Part shown: one piece after another, positions 32,091 through 42,100 of the stretch
Position numbering within the stretch: position 1 is the stretch's first letter
Layout: the number at the start of each line of letters is the position of its first letter
NCBI GenBank assembly: GCA_020638175.1
Contig: JACKJA010000002.1
Location: forward strand, 620,001-684,000
Reading direction: 5' to 3'
Length of the DNA stretch: 64,000 bases
Source: Rhodospirillales bacterium
GTDB lineage: Bacteria; Pseudomonadota; Alphaproteobacteria; Micavibrionales; Micavibrionaceae
Notes under the pieces: model-generated
What the model saw: only the letters and a program-made list of their open reading frames with translations
Database searches by the model: none
Told to the model about the DNA's origin: nothing
Program-made: the position numbers and the translations under genes

Positions 32091-35000
32091 CCAGTTTACG
32101 CTTTTGAAAGACCGCCGGTTTTTGCCGTTGTTTATCACGCAGTTCGGCGGCGCGTTTCAGGACAATTTGTTCAAAAATGCACTGGTGGTTCTGCTGCTTT
32201 ACGGCGTGGGGATGCAGGCGGATACCGATCCAAAACTGCTGGTGACGCTGGCGGCGGGGCTGTTCATTTTGCCCTTTATCCTGTTTTCCGCGATGGGCGG
32301 CCAGCTCGCGGATAAATATCCGAAAGAGCGCGTCATCCGCATCGTTAAACTGGCGGAGATTGGAATTGCTACACTCGGCGCGGCAGCGCTCCTGAGCGGT
32401 TCTGTCGTGCTTTCATTTGCCGTGTTATTCGCGCTCGGCACCCAGTCGGCCTTCTTCGGGCCGAGCAAGTATTCGATCCTGCCGCAGCATCTGGAAACCG
32501 AAGAACTGATTGGGGGGAACGCCCTTATCAATACCGGTGCGTTTCTGGCAATCTTGATGGGGACAATCGCCGGGACGGCGCTGGTGACGTTGAACGGCGG
32601 TGTGTGGATTGTCTCTGCCATGCTGCTGGCGATCGCGGCGGCGGGCTACGGCGCCAGCCGTTTTATCCCGCCCGCGCCGCCCAAAGCGCCGGACCTGAAA
32701 TTTGATTACAACCCGCTGACCGAGACATTTGATATCTTGCGCTACCTTGTGAAGCAAAAGCTCTTCATCCGGCAGGCCATTTTGGGTATTGCCTGGTTTT
32801 ACTTCCTTGGTGGTGTGTTTCTGGCCCAGCTCCCGAACTATACGCAGGAAGCGCTGGGGGCGAATGAACGGGTGCTAACGCTGTTCCTTACGCTGTTTTC
32901 TGTGGGGGTGGCCGCCGGGGGGCTTTTAAATAACCGTTTGCTGCGGGGCCGGGTCGAAGCCGTCTATGCCCCACTTGCTGCACTGGGTATTACGGTTTTT
33001 TCCATTGATTTGTACTTTGCTGGAGGATTGACAGTCGCTGATGGCACCTTGGCCGGTTTTTGGGAATTTCTAGCGGTTGCCGCGCACTGGCGGATTATCG
33101 TCGACATTTTCATGATCGCTTTTTGCGGTGGGCTGTTTGTTGTGCCGCTCAGCGCCTTGGTCCAGCATCATACCCCCGAAGATCACCGCGCCCGCGTTCT
33201 GGCGGGAAGCGCCATCATAAATGCCCTGTTTATCGCGGCGTCTTCGGCTATTTCCGCGGTTCTGATCGTGCGCGGCTGGGAAATTCGCGAACTGTTTCTG
33301 GCCTTTGCCATCGCCAATGCCTTTGTGGCGTTGTACATCTGCAAACTTCTGCCGGATTATTTGCTGAAAAGCTTCCTGCAAGCGGTTTTAAAACTGTTTT
33401 ACAAGGTCGAAGTGCGCGGTCTTGAGAATTTCGAAAAAGCCGGAAAACGCGTTGTGATTGTCGGCAACCATGTGTCATTCCTCGATGCGCCGCTTCTGGC
33501 CGCGTTCCTGCCGGGCAAACCGATGTTTGCCGTGAATTCCGGTGTTGCAGAGTGGTGGTGGGTTAAGCCATGGAGCAAACTGGTAAATTTTTTCCCGCTT
33601 GATCCGACCAATCCGTTTTCGCTGAAATCCCTGATTAAAGAAGTCGAAAAAGACAAGCAATGTGTGATTTTCCCGGAAGGGCGCCTGACCGAAACCGGCG
33701 CACTGATGAAGGTCTATGAAGGGCCGGGGATGATCGCCGACAAGGCTGGAGCAACAGTCTTGCCGGTGCGTCTGGACGGCGTCCAGCACACACCTTTTGC
33801 CCGCCTGAAAGGGAAAGTTCCTTTGAAGAGTTTTCCCAAAATTACGATTACGATCCTGGAGCCGTGGCAGTTTACCCTGCCCGAAGAAATCAAGGGCAAA
33901 GCAAGGCGTGAAGCCGCGGGCCGTGTCCTTTATGATGTCATGGAGCATATGATGTTCATGACCCGCGACCGTGAACAAACGCTGTATCAGGCGCTTCTGA
34001 CGGCCCGGCGTATCAATGGTGACAAGGCCATCATTGCCGAGGATGTTGAGCGCAAACCGATGCCATTTAAAAATCTGGTGCGCGGATCGGTCGTTTTGGG
34101 AATGAAATTTGCGGCCTTGACCAAGCGGCGTGAAAATGTCGGATTGATGTTGCCGAACTCTATCGCGGCCTTGACCAGTTTTTTTGCGCTTCAGGTCTAT
34201 GGCCGCGTTCCGGCAATGTTGAATTTTTCAGCCGGGACCAAGGCGCTTTTGTCTGCCTGTAACACAGCGCGGGTTAACACGGTAATTACATCACGCCGCT
34301 TTGTGGAAATGGGGCGGCTGACCGAAACGGTTGAACAGCTATCGGAACAGGTGAACATCGTTTATCTGGAGGATATCCGCAAAGAGATCGGCTGGGCGGA
34401 CAAGCTGCAGGCACTTATAACGTCGCCGGCGCGGCTGCACCGGGGCAAGGATGTCGATCCGCACGACCCCGCCGTGATCCTGTTTACTTCCGGCTCGGAA
34501 GGGGAGCCCAAAGGCGTGGTCCTCAGCCATGTGAACTTGATGACCAATATTGTCCAGCTTTCGTCGCGCGTTGATTTCAACAATCAGGATATCGTGTTTA
34601 ATTGCCTGCCGATGTTCCATTCCTTTGGCCTGACGGGGGGAACACTGTTACCGGTGTTGTCAGGGGTGAAAACCTTCCTCTATCCCAGTCCGCTGCATTA
34701 CCGGATCGTGGCCGAGCTGGTTTATTCGTCAAACGCCACGATTATGTTCGGTACCGATACGTTCCTGAATGGCTATGCCCGCATGGCCAATCCGTATGAT
34801 TTCTACCGTATGCGCTACATCTTTGCCGGGGCTGAAAAAGTCAAAGACGAAACCCGCCGTCTGTATGCGGACCGTTTTGGTGTCCGGGTCCTAGAGGGCT
34901 ATGGCGCAACCGAAACGGCGCCGGTGATTGCGGTCAATTCTCCCATGCATCAGAAGGCCGGAACGGTGGGGCGCTTGCTCCCCGGCTTGGAATACCGCCT

Positions 35001-35502
35001 TGATCCGGTGCCGGGCGTGGAAGAGGGCGGGCGTTTGTTCGTTCGCGGTCCCAATGTGATGCTGGGTTATTATATGGCCGATAATCCCGGCGTGCTGCAA
35101 CCGCCGGAAGAAGGCTGGCATGATACCGGCGATATCGTCGACATTGACGAAGAAGGCTATGTCAAAATTCTGGGCCGCGCCAAACGCTTCGCCAAAATTG
35201 CCGGGGAGATGATATCCCTGACCAGTGTCGAAACCATGGCGCAGGCCGTTTATCCTGACGCCGACCATGCTGTTGTGGCTATCCCTGACCAGAGGAAAGG
35301 CGAGCAGCTTGTTCTTGTGACCACGCAGCAAGGCGCCGAACGCGGTGATCTTTCGTCCTATGCCAGTGTCCACGGTATTACGGCACTGACCGTTCCCGGC
35401 AATATTATAGTGGTCGATAAGCTGCCATTGCTGGGGACCGGCAAGACGGATTATACCGGCGTCCAGAATCTGGTGGCGGAAATGCTGGTCAAAGCGGATT
35501 AA
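32077..35502 (+). CDS. aas: LplT-type MFS transporter-PlsC-acyl-ACP synthetase fusion
   Basis: The 1141-residue protein has three parts. Residues 1-420 are an MFS lysophospholipid transporter with about 12 membrane segments (FGGAFQDNLFKNAL at the start). Residues 430-630 are a PlsC acyltransferase with NHVSFLD near 463 and FPEGRLTETG. Residues 650-1141 are an AMP-forming acyl-ACP synthetase with TSGSEGEPKG near 803, GYGATETAPV and GWHDTGDI. Together they import lysophospholipid and re-acylate it with fatty acid activated on ACP. In E. coli LplT and Aas are separate proteins; the fusion is common in other proteobacteria. Confidence 0.92.
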   Translation: MKPHNQFTLLKDRRFLPLFITQFGGAFQDNLFKNALVVLLLYGVGMQADTDPKLLVTLAAGLFILPFILFSAMGGQLADKYPKERVIRIVKLAEIGIATLGAAALLSGSVVLSFAVLFALGTQSAFFGPSKYSILPQHLETEELIGGNALINTGAFLAILMGTIAGTALVTLNGGVWIVSAMLLAIAAAGYGASRFIPPAPPKAPDLKFDYNPLTETFDILRYLVKQKLFIRQAILGIAWFYFLGGVFLAQLPNYTQEALGANERVLTLFLTLFSVGVAAGGLLNNRLLRGRVEAVYAPLAALGITVFSIDLYFAGGLTVADGTLAGFWEFLAVAAHWRIIVDIFMIAFCGGLFVVPLSALVQHHTPEDHRARVLAGSAIINALFIAASSAISAVLIVRGWEIRELFLAFAIANAFVALYICKLLPDYLLKSFLQAVLKLFYKVEVRGLENFEKAGKRVVIVGNHVSFLDAPLLAAFLPGKPMFAVNSGVAEWWWVKPWSKLVNFFPLDPTNPFSLKSLIKEVEKDKQCVIFPEGRLTETGALMKVYEGPGMIADKAGATVLPVRLDGVQHTPFARLKGKVPLKSFPKITITILEPWQFTLPEEIKGKARREAAGRVLYDVMEHMMFMTRDREQTLYQALLTARRINGDKAIIAEDVERKPMPFKNLVRGSVVLGMKFAALTKRRENVGLMLPNSIAALTSFFALQVYGRVPAMLNFSAGTKALLSACNTARVNTVITSRRFVEMGRLTETVEQLSEQVNIVYLEDIRKEIGWADKLQALITSPARLHRGKDVDPHDPAVILFTSGSEGEPKGVVLSHVNLMTNIVQLSSRVDFNNQDIVFNCLPMFHSFGLTGGTLLPVLSGVKTFLYPSPLHYRIVAELVYSSNATIMFGTDTFLNGYARMANPYDFYRMRYIFAGAEKVKDETRRLYADRFGVRVLEGYGATETAPVIAVNSPMHQKAGTVGRLLPGLEYRLDPVPGVEEGGRLFVRGPNVMLGYYMADNPGVLQPPEEGWHDTGDIVDIDEEGYVKILGRAKRFAKIAGEMISLTSVETMAQAVYPDADHAVVAIPDQRKGEQLVLVTTQQGAERGDLSSYASVHGITALTVPGNIIVVDKLPLLGTGKTDYTGVQNLVAEMLVKAD

Positions 35503-35626
35503 GGTTTGTTCTCGATATTCCGGTTTCTTTCGCGCTTGACCGGCGCTTCATAGCCCTGCATGATTCCGGAATGAAAAAGTTCGCGGGGACAATTCCCGGA
35601 TTTTTATTTTTGGGAATGGGGATCGG

Positions 35627-36796
35627 ATGTCACAGATAAAAGCATTTTTCACGAAGAAGACAGCGCCGGGTATTTTGTTGGTTTTAGCCGCGATCGCAGC
35701 CCTGCTCGTAGAAAACTCTCCTTTCCGCGGTTTGTATGATGCCCTGAAAGACACACCCGTCGCTGTCCAGATAGGGGCGCTGGCCATCGACAAACCGTTA
35801 TTGCTCTGGATTAATGACGGGTTGATGGCAATATTCTTCTTGCTGGTGGGGCTAGAGGTGAAATATGAGCTGCTCAAAGGGCATCTGTCCCGTCCTGAAA
35901 AAATGATTTTACCAGCTGTGGCAGCGTTTGGCGGTGTGGCTGTTCCAGCGCTCGTCTATACTCTGATTAACTATCATCATGGTGTAGGCCTAGAGGGCTG
36001 GGCTATTCCTGCGGCAACCGATATTGCATTTGCTCTGGGGGTGATTTTGATGTTAGGCGATCGCATTCCCAAATCCTTGCGCGTAACCCTCGTAGCGATA
36101 GCGATCATTGATGATATTGCCGCAATCTTGATTATTGCACTCTTCTATACCTCTGATTTGTCGTTGTTATCTTTAACACTCGCTGGATCCGGCGTTGCTA
36201 TTTTGGCTGTTTTAAACCGGATGAAAGTGACTAATTTGGGACCATACTTGTTGGTCGGGATATTTATATGGGTATGTGTGCTGAAGTCTGGTGTTCACGC
36301 CACGCTGGCCGGTGTCGTTCTGGGTATGTTTATTCCGCTGCATTCAAAAAACAAACAGGATAAACCGCCGTTAAAAGTTCTGGAGAAGGCGATCTATCCA
36401 TGGGTATACCTTGCAATTTTACCTATTTTTGCCTTCGTAAATGCCGGAGTGTCTTTAGCCGGTGTAGGCTGGGAAAGTTTGAGCCACCCCATTACATTGG
36501 GAATTATGGCCGGATTGTTCATAGGCAAGCCTGTTGGTGTAATGACATTCACTGCCGTCGCCGTAGCTTTGGGGTTTTGTCGTTTACCGCAAGGCGTAAC
36601 ATGGCCGCAGTTCTTTGGTATGGCGGTCCTGACAGGGATTGGGTTTACGATGAGTTTGTTTATCGGCACACTGGCCTTTACCCGTATTGATAATGCTGAA
36701 TCGGTTCGGATCGGTGTTTTGGCGGGATCCCTTTTGTCCGGGTTGGCTGGCTGGGGCATCTTGTCGAGGGCAACAGCCGGGATAGAGAAGACCTAA
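35627..36796 (+). CDS. nhaA: Na+/H+ antiporter NhaA
   Basis: At 389 residues it is a full NhaA with about 12 membrane segments. The paired aspartates that bind sodium are in IAIIDDIAAILI near residue 162. Other family segments are LLVGLEVKYELLKG, PAATDIAFALGV and TGIGFTMSLFIGTLAF. It exports Na+ for protons and supports pH and salt tolerance. GGGATCGG precedes ATG. It stands alone and ends at a bidirectional terminator. Confidence 0.96.
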   Translation: MSQIKAFFTKKTAPGILLVLAAIAALLVENSPFRGLYDALKDTPVAVQIGALAIDKPLLLWINDGLMAIFFLLVGLEVKYELLKGHLSRPEKMILPAVAAFGGVAVPALVYTLINYHHGVGLEGWAIPAATDIAFALGVILMLGDRIPKSLRVTLVAIAIIDDIAAILIIALFYTSDLSLLSLTLAGSGVAILAVLNRMKVTNLGPYLLVGIFIWVCVLKSGVHATLAGVVLGMFIPLHSKNKQDKPPLKVLEKAIYPWVYLAILPIFAFVNAGVSLAGVGWESLSHPITLGIMAGLFIGKPVGVMTFTAVAVALGFCRLPQGVTWPQFFGMAVLTGIGFTMSLFIGTLAFTRIDNAESVRIGVLAGSLLSGLAGWGILSRATAGIEKT

Positions 36797-36844
36797 AGGG
36801 TCGGCTTTAGAAAACCAAAACCCCTGTAATCTCTGTGACACTAT

Positions 36845-36882
36845 AAAAAAACCGCCCTTCTTCTGGAGAAAAGCGGTTTTTT
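36845..36882. terminator. Bidirectional terminator between nhaA and tpsB
   Basis: AAAAAACCGC and GCGGTTTTTT pair, with an extra CTTCT/AGAA pairing inside. The runs of A and T on the two sides let it serve both convergent genes. Confidence 0.85.
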
Positions 36883-36904
36883 AAAGTGTTATCTTCTGTG
36901 TCGC

Positions 36905-38653
36905 CTAGAACGATTTACTCAGGTTCACATAGAAGCGCGGATCCCGGTCACGCTGTGTCTGGATGTCCCGGTTCAGCGGGAAGGCAACCATGAAACCGGC
37001 CTTGGTATTGGCAAGCATTTCAGCCCGTACACCCAAGCCCGCAGATGATGCGGAATCACGTTTTTGACTGCTGGTGGTTGCATCTTCGTTCCAGACCCGA
37101 CCGGCATCGAAAAACCCGAATAACTGATAGGTGTCCAGCCCTGTGATTTCATAAGGCGTATTCCATTGCAGCTCAAGTTTACCGACAACGCCGTTATCCC
37201 CGATGATCTCGGACGGGTCAAAGCCCCGGCCATAATTGATCCCGCCAACGCCGAATTCTTCAGAGCTCAGCAAGGCATCGGCTGTCCATTGGCCCTTGAC
37301 GCCCATAAGCAAGTTCAATTTTGGCGTAATTTTTTGCAAACGCTGGGCTTCAGCTTCCATTTTTTCAAATGTGAAATCTGCTGCCGGACGAGATACGTTG
37401 GTGTCACCCGAATTGTTGGCACCCAGGATATCCAGTCCGCGAGACACTTCGACGCTCAGGATGTTGTAGCCGAATCCGCCGAGTAACTGGTCAAGAAACT
37501 CGACATCACCCCCGGCGCGTAAAGCCCGGATACGGTCTTCACGTGTAGGTTCCAAATCGTTGCGTGTGGTAACATTGCGGTGGTCGAGAGTAATGTGACC
37601 ATTCACGTTGAACAGGCGTGAGCGCACGAAAGGATGCTCGACGGTAACCCCGAAATAGTGTGACCGCCCTTTGACATTGAACGGGTCAAGGTCAAACCCC
37701 GGATCGGTGGTGGTGGCACTGCCGAACAGTTCAAACGTGGTGCCGTATCTCCAGACGGGCTGTTTGTATGCCATGGACAGGTAGGCCAGTTCCAGACCTT
37801 CACCTGGATCCGGCGCCAGAACCAACTGGCTCGAAATTTTGTCGTTAATGCCAAACAGCGAATTCACAGCCCCGGACGCGCCCAGTTGAAGCGGCCCAAG
37901 ATAACGGCTGCCGAAGTTGTCAGCGCTGATCTGTGCATCATAGTCTTTACGTTCGACCAAAACCAGAAGGTCGGCAGCCCCGGCCTGATTCCGTGATGGG
38001 CTCAGGATTGCCCGGCTGCTCATTCCCGGCAGATCGTTAATCAGCAGCAGAGCGCGTTCCAGATCACGCGAATTCAAAGCGCCGTTGGTATTGATTTGTC
38101 CGGCGTAATCGCGGATCAGTTTCAAGGCGCTGTCTTCTTCACCTTCGCCCTGCACGTCGATTTTATTAATATAACCTTCGACAACCTGCAGTCGGGCGAC
38201 GCCGCCTTCAATAGTTTGCGGCGGAACAACAACCTGGGTCAGGATATAACCGTCATTACGGTATTTCCGTGTAAGGTCGGCGGCGATACCGTAAAGATCG
38301 GTCAGCGTAATGGTTTGTCCCAGACGGTTGGCGAAGACGCTGGTGATTTGAGCGTCGGAATAGGCCGATACGCCTTCAACGGCGATGCTGTCCAGACGGA
38401 AGCTGATTTTATCGGAACCTTCCGGTGCGCCCTGAATTTTCAATTCCCGCACTTCGATTTGCGGCATAAGGCGCGGCGCGGCGGGTTGCTCGATGAATTG
38501 TTCTTGAACACGACCGGCACCTGCGATGCCTGTCTGTGATTCAGGCACTTGTGCTTTTGCAACAGAGGCAAGGCCGGTAACAAGTGCGGTGGAAGCAACG
38601 GCGGCCAACAACAAACGGCGCGTCGCGGGTCCAAACAAAATGGTCTGTCTCAT
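36905..38653 (-). CDS. TpsB outer-membrane transporter of a two-partner secretion system
   Basis: The 582-residue protein has a signal peptide ending near SVAKAQ, two POTRA-like domains (SIAVEGVSAYSDAQITSVF, and VVEGYINKIDVQGEGEED) and a beta-barrel of the FhaC/ShlB/HecB type with FFDAGRVWNED near the end and a terminal Phe. These proteins secrete one TpsA partner across the outer membrane. The partner is the divergent gene at 39119, 465 bases away. The divergent instead of co-directional placement is less usual. No toxin-immunity tail genes are seen. Confidence 0.92.
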   Translation of the reverse strand: MRQTILFGPATRRLLLAAVASTALVTGLASVAKAQVPESQTGIAGAGRVQEQFIEQPAAPRLMPQIEVRELKIQGAPEGSDKISFRLDSIAVEGVSAYSDAQITSVFANRLGQTITLTDLYGIAADLTRKYRNDGYILTQVVVPPQTIEGGVARLQVVEGYINKIDVQGEGEEDSALKLIRDYAGQINTNGALNSRDLERALLLINDLPGMSSRAILSPSRNQAGAADLLVLVERKDYDAQISADNFGSRYLGPLQLGASGAVNSLFGINDKISSQLVLAPDPGEGLELAYLSMAYKQPVWRYGTTFELFGSATTTDPGFDLDPFNVKGRSHYFGVTVEHPFVRSRLFNVNGHITLDHRNVTTRNDLEPTREDRIRALRAGGDVEFLDQLLGGFGYNILSVEVSRGLDILGANNSGDTNVSRPAADFTFEKMEAEAQRLQKITPKLNLLMGVKGQWTADALLSSEEFGVGGINYGRGFDPSEIIGDNGVVGKLELQWNTPYEITGLDTYQLFGFFDAGRVWNEDATTSSQKRDSASSAGLGVRAEMLANTKAGFMVAFPLNRDIQTQRDRDPRFYVNLSKSF

Positions 38654-39118
38654 AATACTAATCCCAAAGTAAAATATGTAACGTGGATGAACAGTCGGAT
38701 ACTAAAACTTATAGAAAATTACACAAGTTAAAAATCTTCTTCCATATATTGCTGCATTTTTAAAGAAAAGCCAACCCCTCGCAAAATTTTTATTATTTAT
38801 GAAAACGTCAAGGTTCCTGCAGGGTTCAGGTGTCATGTAACAATTTGTGACAAATAAAGTCTTAATTAATAGTTAACATATCTTGCGCATTCCAGAGAAC
38901 AGCATTATATAGCAATTGCTTACATTAAGATTTTGAAGTGGATGGTCGCACATGCACTTTCCGGTATTGAAGGGGGAGCATTTTGCTTCTGGAAAGTGAT
39001 AAGGGCCGTTCGGGGAAGGCGAGGTTTTGACGTGACCGGAGCCGGAGACTTCAAAGGTAAAAGACATAGTTTTTAAAACACAATTAGAGAGACACTACTA
39101 AAGAAGGAAGGTGCCCAA
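38654..39118. promoter_or_regulatory. Intergenic control region of the TpsB/TpsA pair
   Basis: This 465-base AT-rich region must hold both divergent promoters and long leaders. CACTTTCC near 38954 and GGAAAGTG near 38991 form an inverted repeat with a 29-base loop in the tpsA leader. The tpsA ribosome site is GAAGGAAGG before ATG 39119. I see no convincing gene; the small leftward frame 38873-39067 has no supporting signal. Confidence 0.4.
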
Positions 39119-42100
39119 ATGACCGCGCAAATTTCAAAAGAGCAAAAAGATCAATCCGTTCGCGTAACCAGCAAGAGGCTGAAAAAGCTTTTGTCGACAT
39201 CGGCGCTTGTGGCGGCGGGAATGATGACAATGGGTCCGGCTGCACAGGCACAGGATCATGCATGGGTTCTCGATCAGGTCGCGGGTAGCTTTGACACGGA
39301 TATTTCCATACCGGATGTTACGAACATCACCCAGAATACGAGCCGGGCGATCGGTCGGGGGGATTTGGATATCGGGGCACACCAAACGGTCAACATTCAT
39401 CAGCAAAACAGCGGTTCGATTTTTGCGGCAATCGATAACGAAGCTGATCCGGCTTACCTTCTGGGCCAATTGAATGCAAACGGCACGGTTATTGTCATTG
39501 ATAATAACGGCGTGTTCTTCGGGAAAGATGCGACGATCAATGTGGGTTCTATCATTACGTCTACGGGCGACATGATGAATCCGGGCGCCTTTATGGCGGG
39601 TTCTGATCCGGTCTTCAGTAATTTCGGTGAAGGCTCTATCATTAATGAAGGGACGATCAATGTCGCCGAAGCAGGTCTGGCGGCTTTTGTGTCACCGCTG
39701 GTCAGCAACCGCGGCGTTATCAACGCGCGTCTGGGCAAGGTTGCGTTTGCAGCCGGTGAAACCGTAACGGTTGATCTGTATGGCGATGGCCTGATGGAAG
39801 TGGCCGTAGATGGCGAACTGGCCGATGCGCTGTTGCAAAACAGTGGAGAAATCAATGCCGAGGGCGGGGTTGTCACGATGACGGTCTCTGCGGCAAAAGA
39901 CATTGTTGATAATGTTATCAATATGGAAGGCGTGGTTGACGTATCTTCCGTTGAAGTCAAAGGCGGAAAAATCATCCTGTCCGGCGGCAATAAAGGAACC
40001 GTTTCTGTTGCGGGTAAAATGGACGCATCTGGCACCGAAGGGGGCGAGATCAGCGTCAACGGCCAGAATGTGGATATCGCCGATACGGCTGAAATTAATG
40101 CGGATGGCACATTGGGTGATATCCGACTGATTGGTCAGGACAGCATTTCTTTCCATGGAGCGGCGTCGGCTATGGGCGGCTTTATCGAAGTGTCGGGCAA
40201 TCATGTAATTGTTGACGGTACATTTAAAGTCGGTCAGGACGGCGAAGTTCTGGTGGACCCGGTTGATCTTTGTGTCTTCGGTGTGGGCGGGGCTTGTGGT
40301 TCTATGTCCGCGGTTGACTTTATTGCCTCTATCCGTCCGGTTTTGATCGGTGGTGGCACATTCACCACGACGAATGCTGCGGGCGCCGGTGACGGCGATG
40401 TCATCATTGTCGGTGATCTGAGCAGCGGCGGATTTGATACAGTATCGCGCGGGACATGGAATGTAATCGCAAATGATGACGTTATTATTGGCGATGATGG
40501 CTCCAATGCCACGGGATTTGGAACGCAAACGGCAAATCTGGTTGTCGGCGGCGCAGGCCTGAATTTGAATCTGACGTCTCTGGCAGGCGCGGGTGCGATT
40601 TCTCCTTACTATGTATGGTTTGAGAATGGCAGCACCGTTAATACCGGCGGCGGTGATGTGTCGATCCGGGCCAATGATTTCTACATCGGCGCCGGGGCAT
40701 CGCTGGATGCCGGGGCCGGAACAGTTTCCTTTGCCCGTTCTACGCGCGGGACGATTGGTCTGGGCGCTGGCGCTGGCGATATGATGATTAGCCAGGCTGC
40801 CATTGACCGGATTGTTGCGGGCGCTTTGGTCGTTGGTGATGCCAACGCAGCCACCAGCAAAACGACCGAGATCAACGTTGCCGATATTGACACAACGGGC
40901 AGCATCGCCGGTCTGGTACAGCTGAACGCTTTGAACAACGCTTCGGTTGATGAGCATAACAACAATACATACGGCGCGGATGTCGAATTTGATGCCGGCA
41001 CGAACGTGTTCCATTCACTGGAAGCAAACGCTGCGGATGATGTCGTGTTCCGGACGAATGTCAGTGTAACGACAACGGGCGGCGACATGAAGTTCGTGGC
41101 AGATGCCGATGCGAATGTCGGTCTGGGCGATACCAACCAGATTGAATTTGTTGACGGAGTTGGCGGCGCAACGATTGACAGTGCCGGAAACATTCTGTTT
41201 GCCGGTAGCGATTACGCCGATAATTTCGCAACGACCATGATTGACGCCAATAACGGTACGGGGACTGTAACGTTCACCCGGACCTCGGAAGGCGATGTTT
41301 CGGTCGGCGATAACAATGGCGGTTTCCACATCAGCCAGGCTGAACTGGACAACATCACCGCGGGAACGCTGGCTGTCGGTTTGGCCGGTGGCGGCACGGA
41401 CAACAACCTGTTCGTTTCTAACGTGGATGCGACGGCATTCGGTACGACAATCTTTAATACCGAAATTCCGGCCGGTCCTTACGATCTGACCTTTATGGGA
41501 ACCAACTCGTTCGGTACCCTGAGCGCCAATGCCGAAGACGATATTATCTTCGCGGCGGGCGCCAGCGTGGAAACAAACGGCAACGCAACATTTAACGCGG
41601 ATTCCGATAATGGCGGCGCCGGTGACTTCATTATGAATGCCGGGTCTTCGATCGACTCAAACGGCAATAATATTCTGGTTCATACGGGAGAGTTCAGCGG
41701 TCAAAATGCGACGTATGGCGTATTTCTTGATACCGGGGCCGATATTGACGCCGAAGGCGGAAACATCAAATTTAATAATAACGATGTGTTCTACAGCGCC
41801 GATGCCGACAGCGTAAACACCACCGGTACCGGGACGATTGAGATTAATCAGTACAACGGCGGATCGCTGCAAAACGCGATTGATGCGATCTCCAATACCG
41901 GGTCTGGTCAGAACACGATTTATGCTCTGGGCGGCACCTATAACGAAAACCTGACGATCAATCAGCACCAGTTGAAACTGGATGGCTATTTTGGCGCAAC
42001 GCTGAACGGCACGATTTCCGTTGATGAATACAATTTCAACCTCGATCCGTTTGTGGTTGATGCCGGCGGCGCAGATTACGCTGTAACGGCGACGGGCGTA

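Noticed and set aside
38873..39067. 64-residue leftward frame in the tpsB-tpsA gap
   Set aside because: No ribosome site, odd composition, and it would run through the expected tpsA leader.
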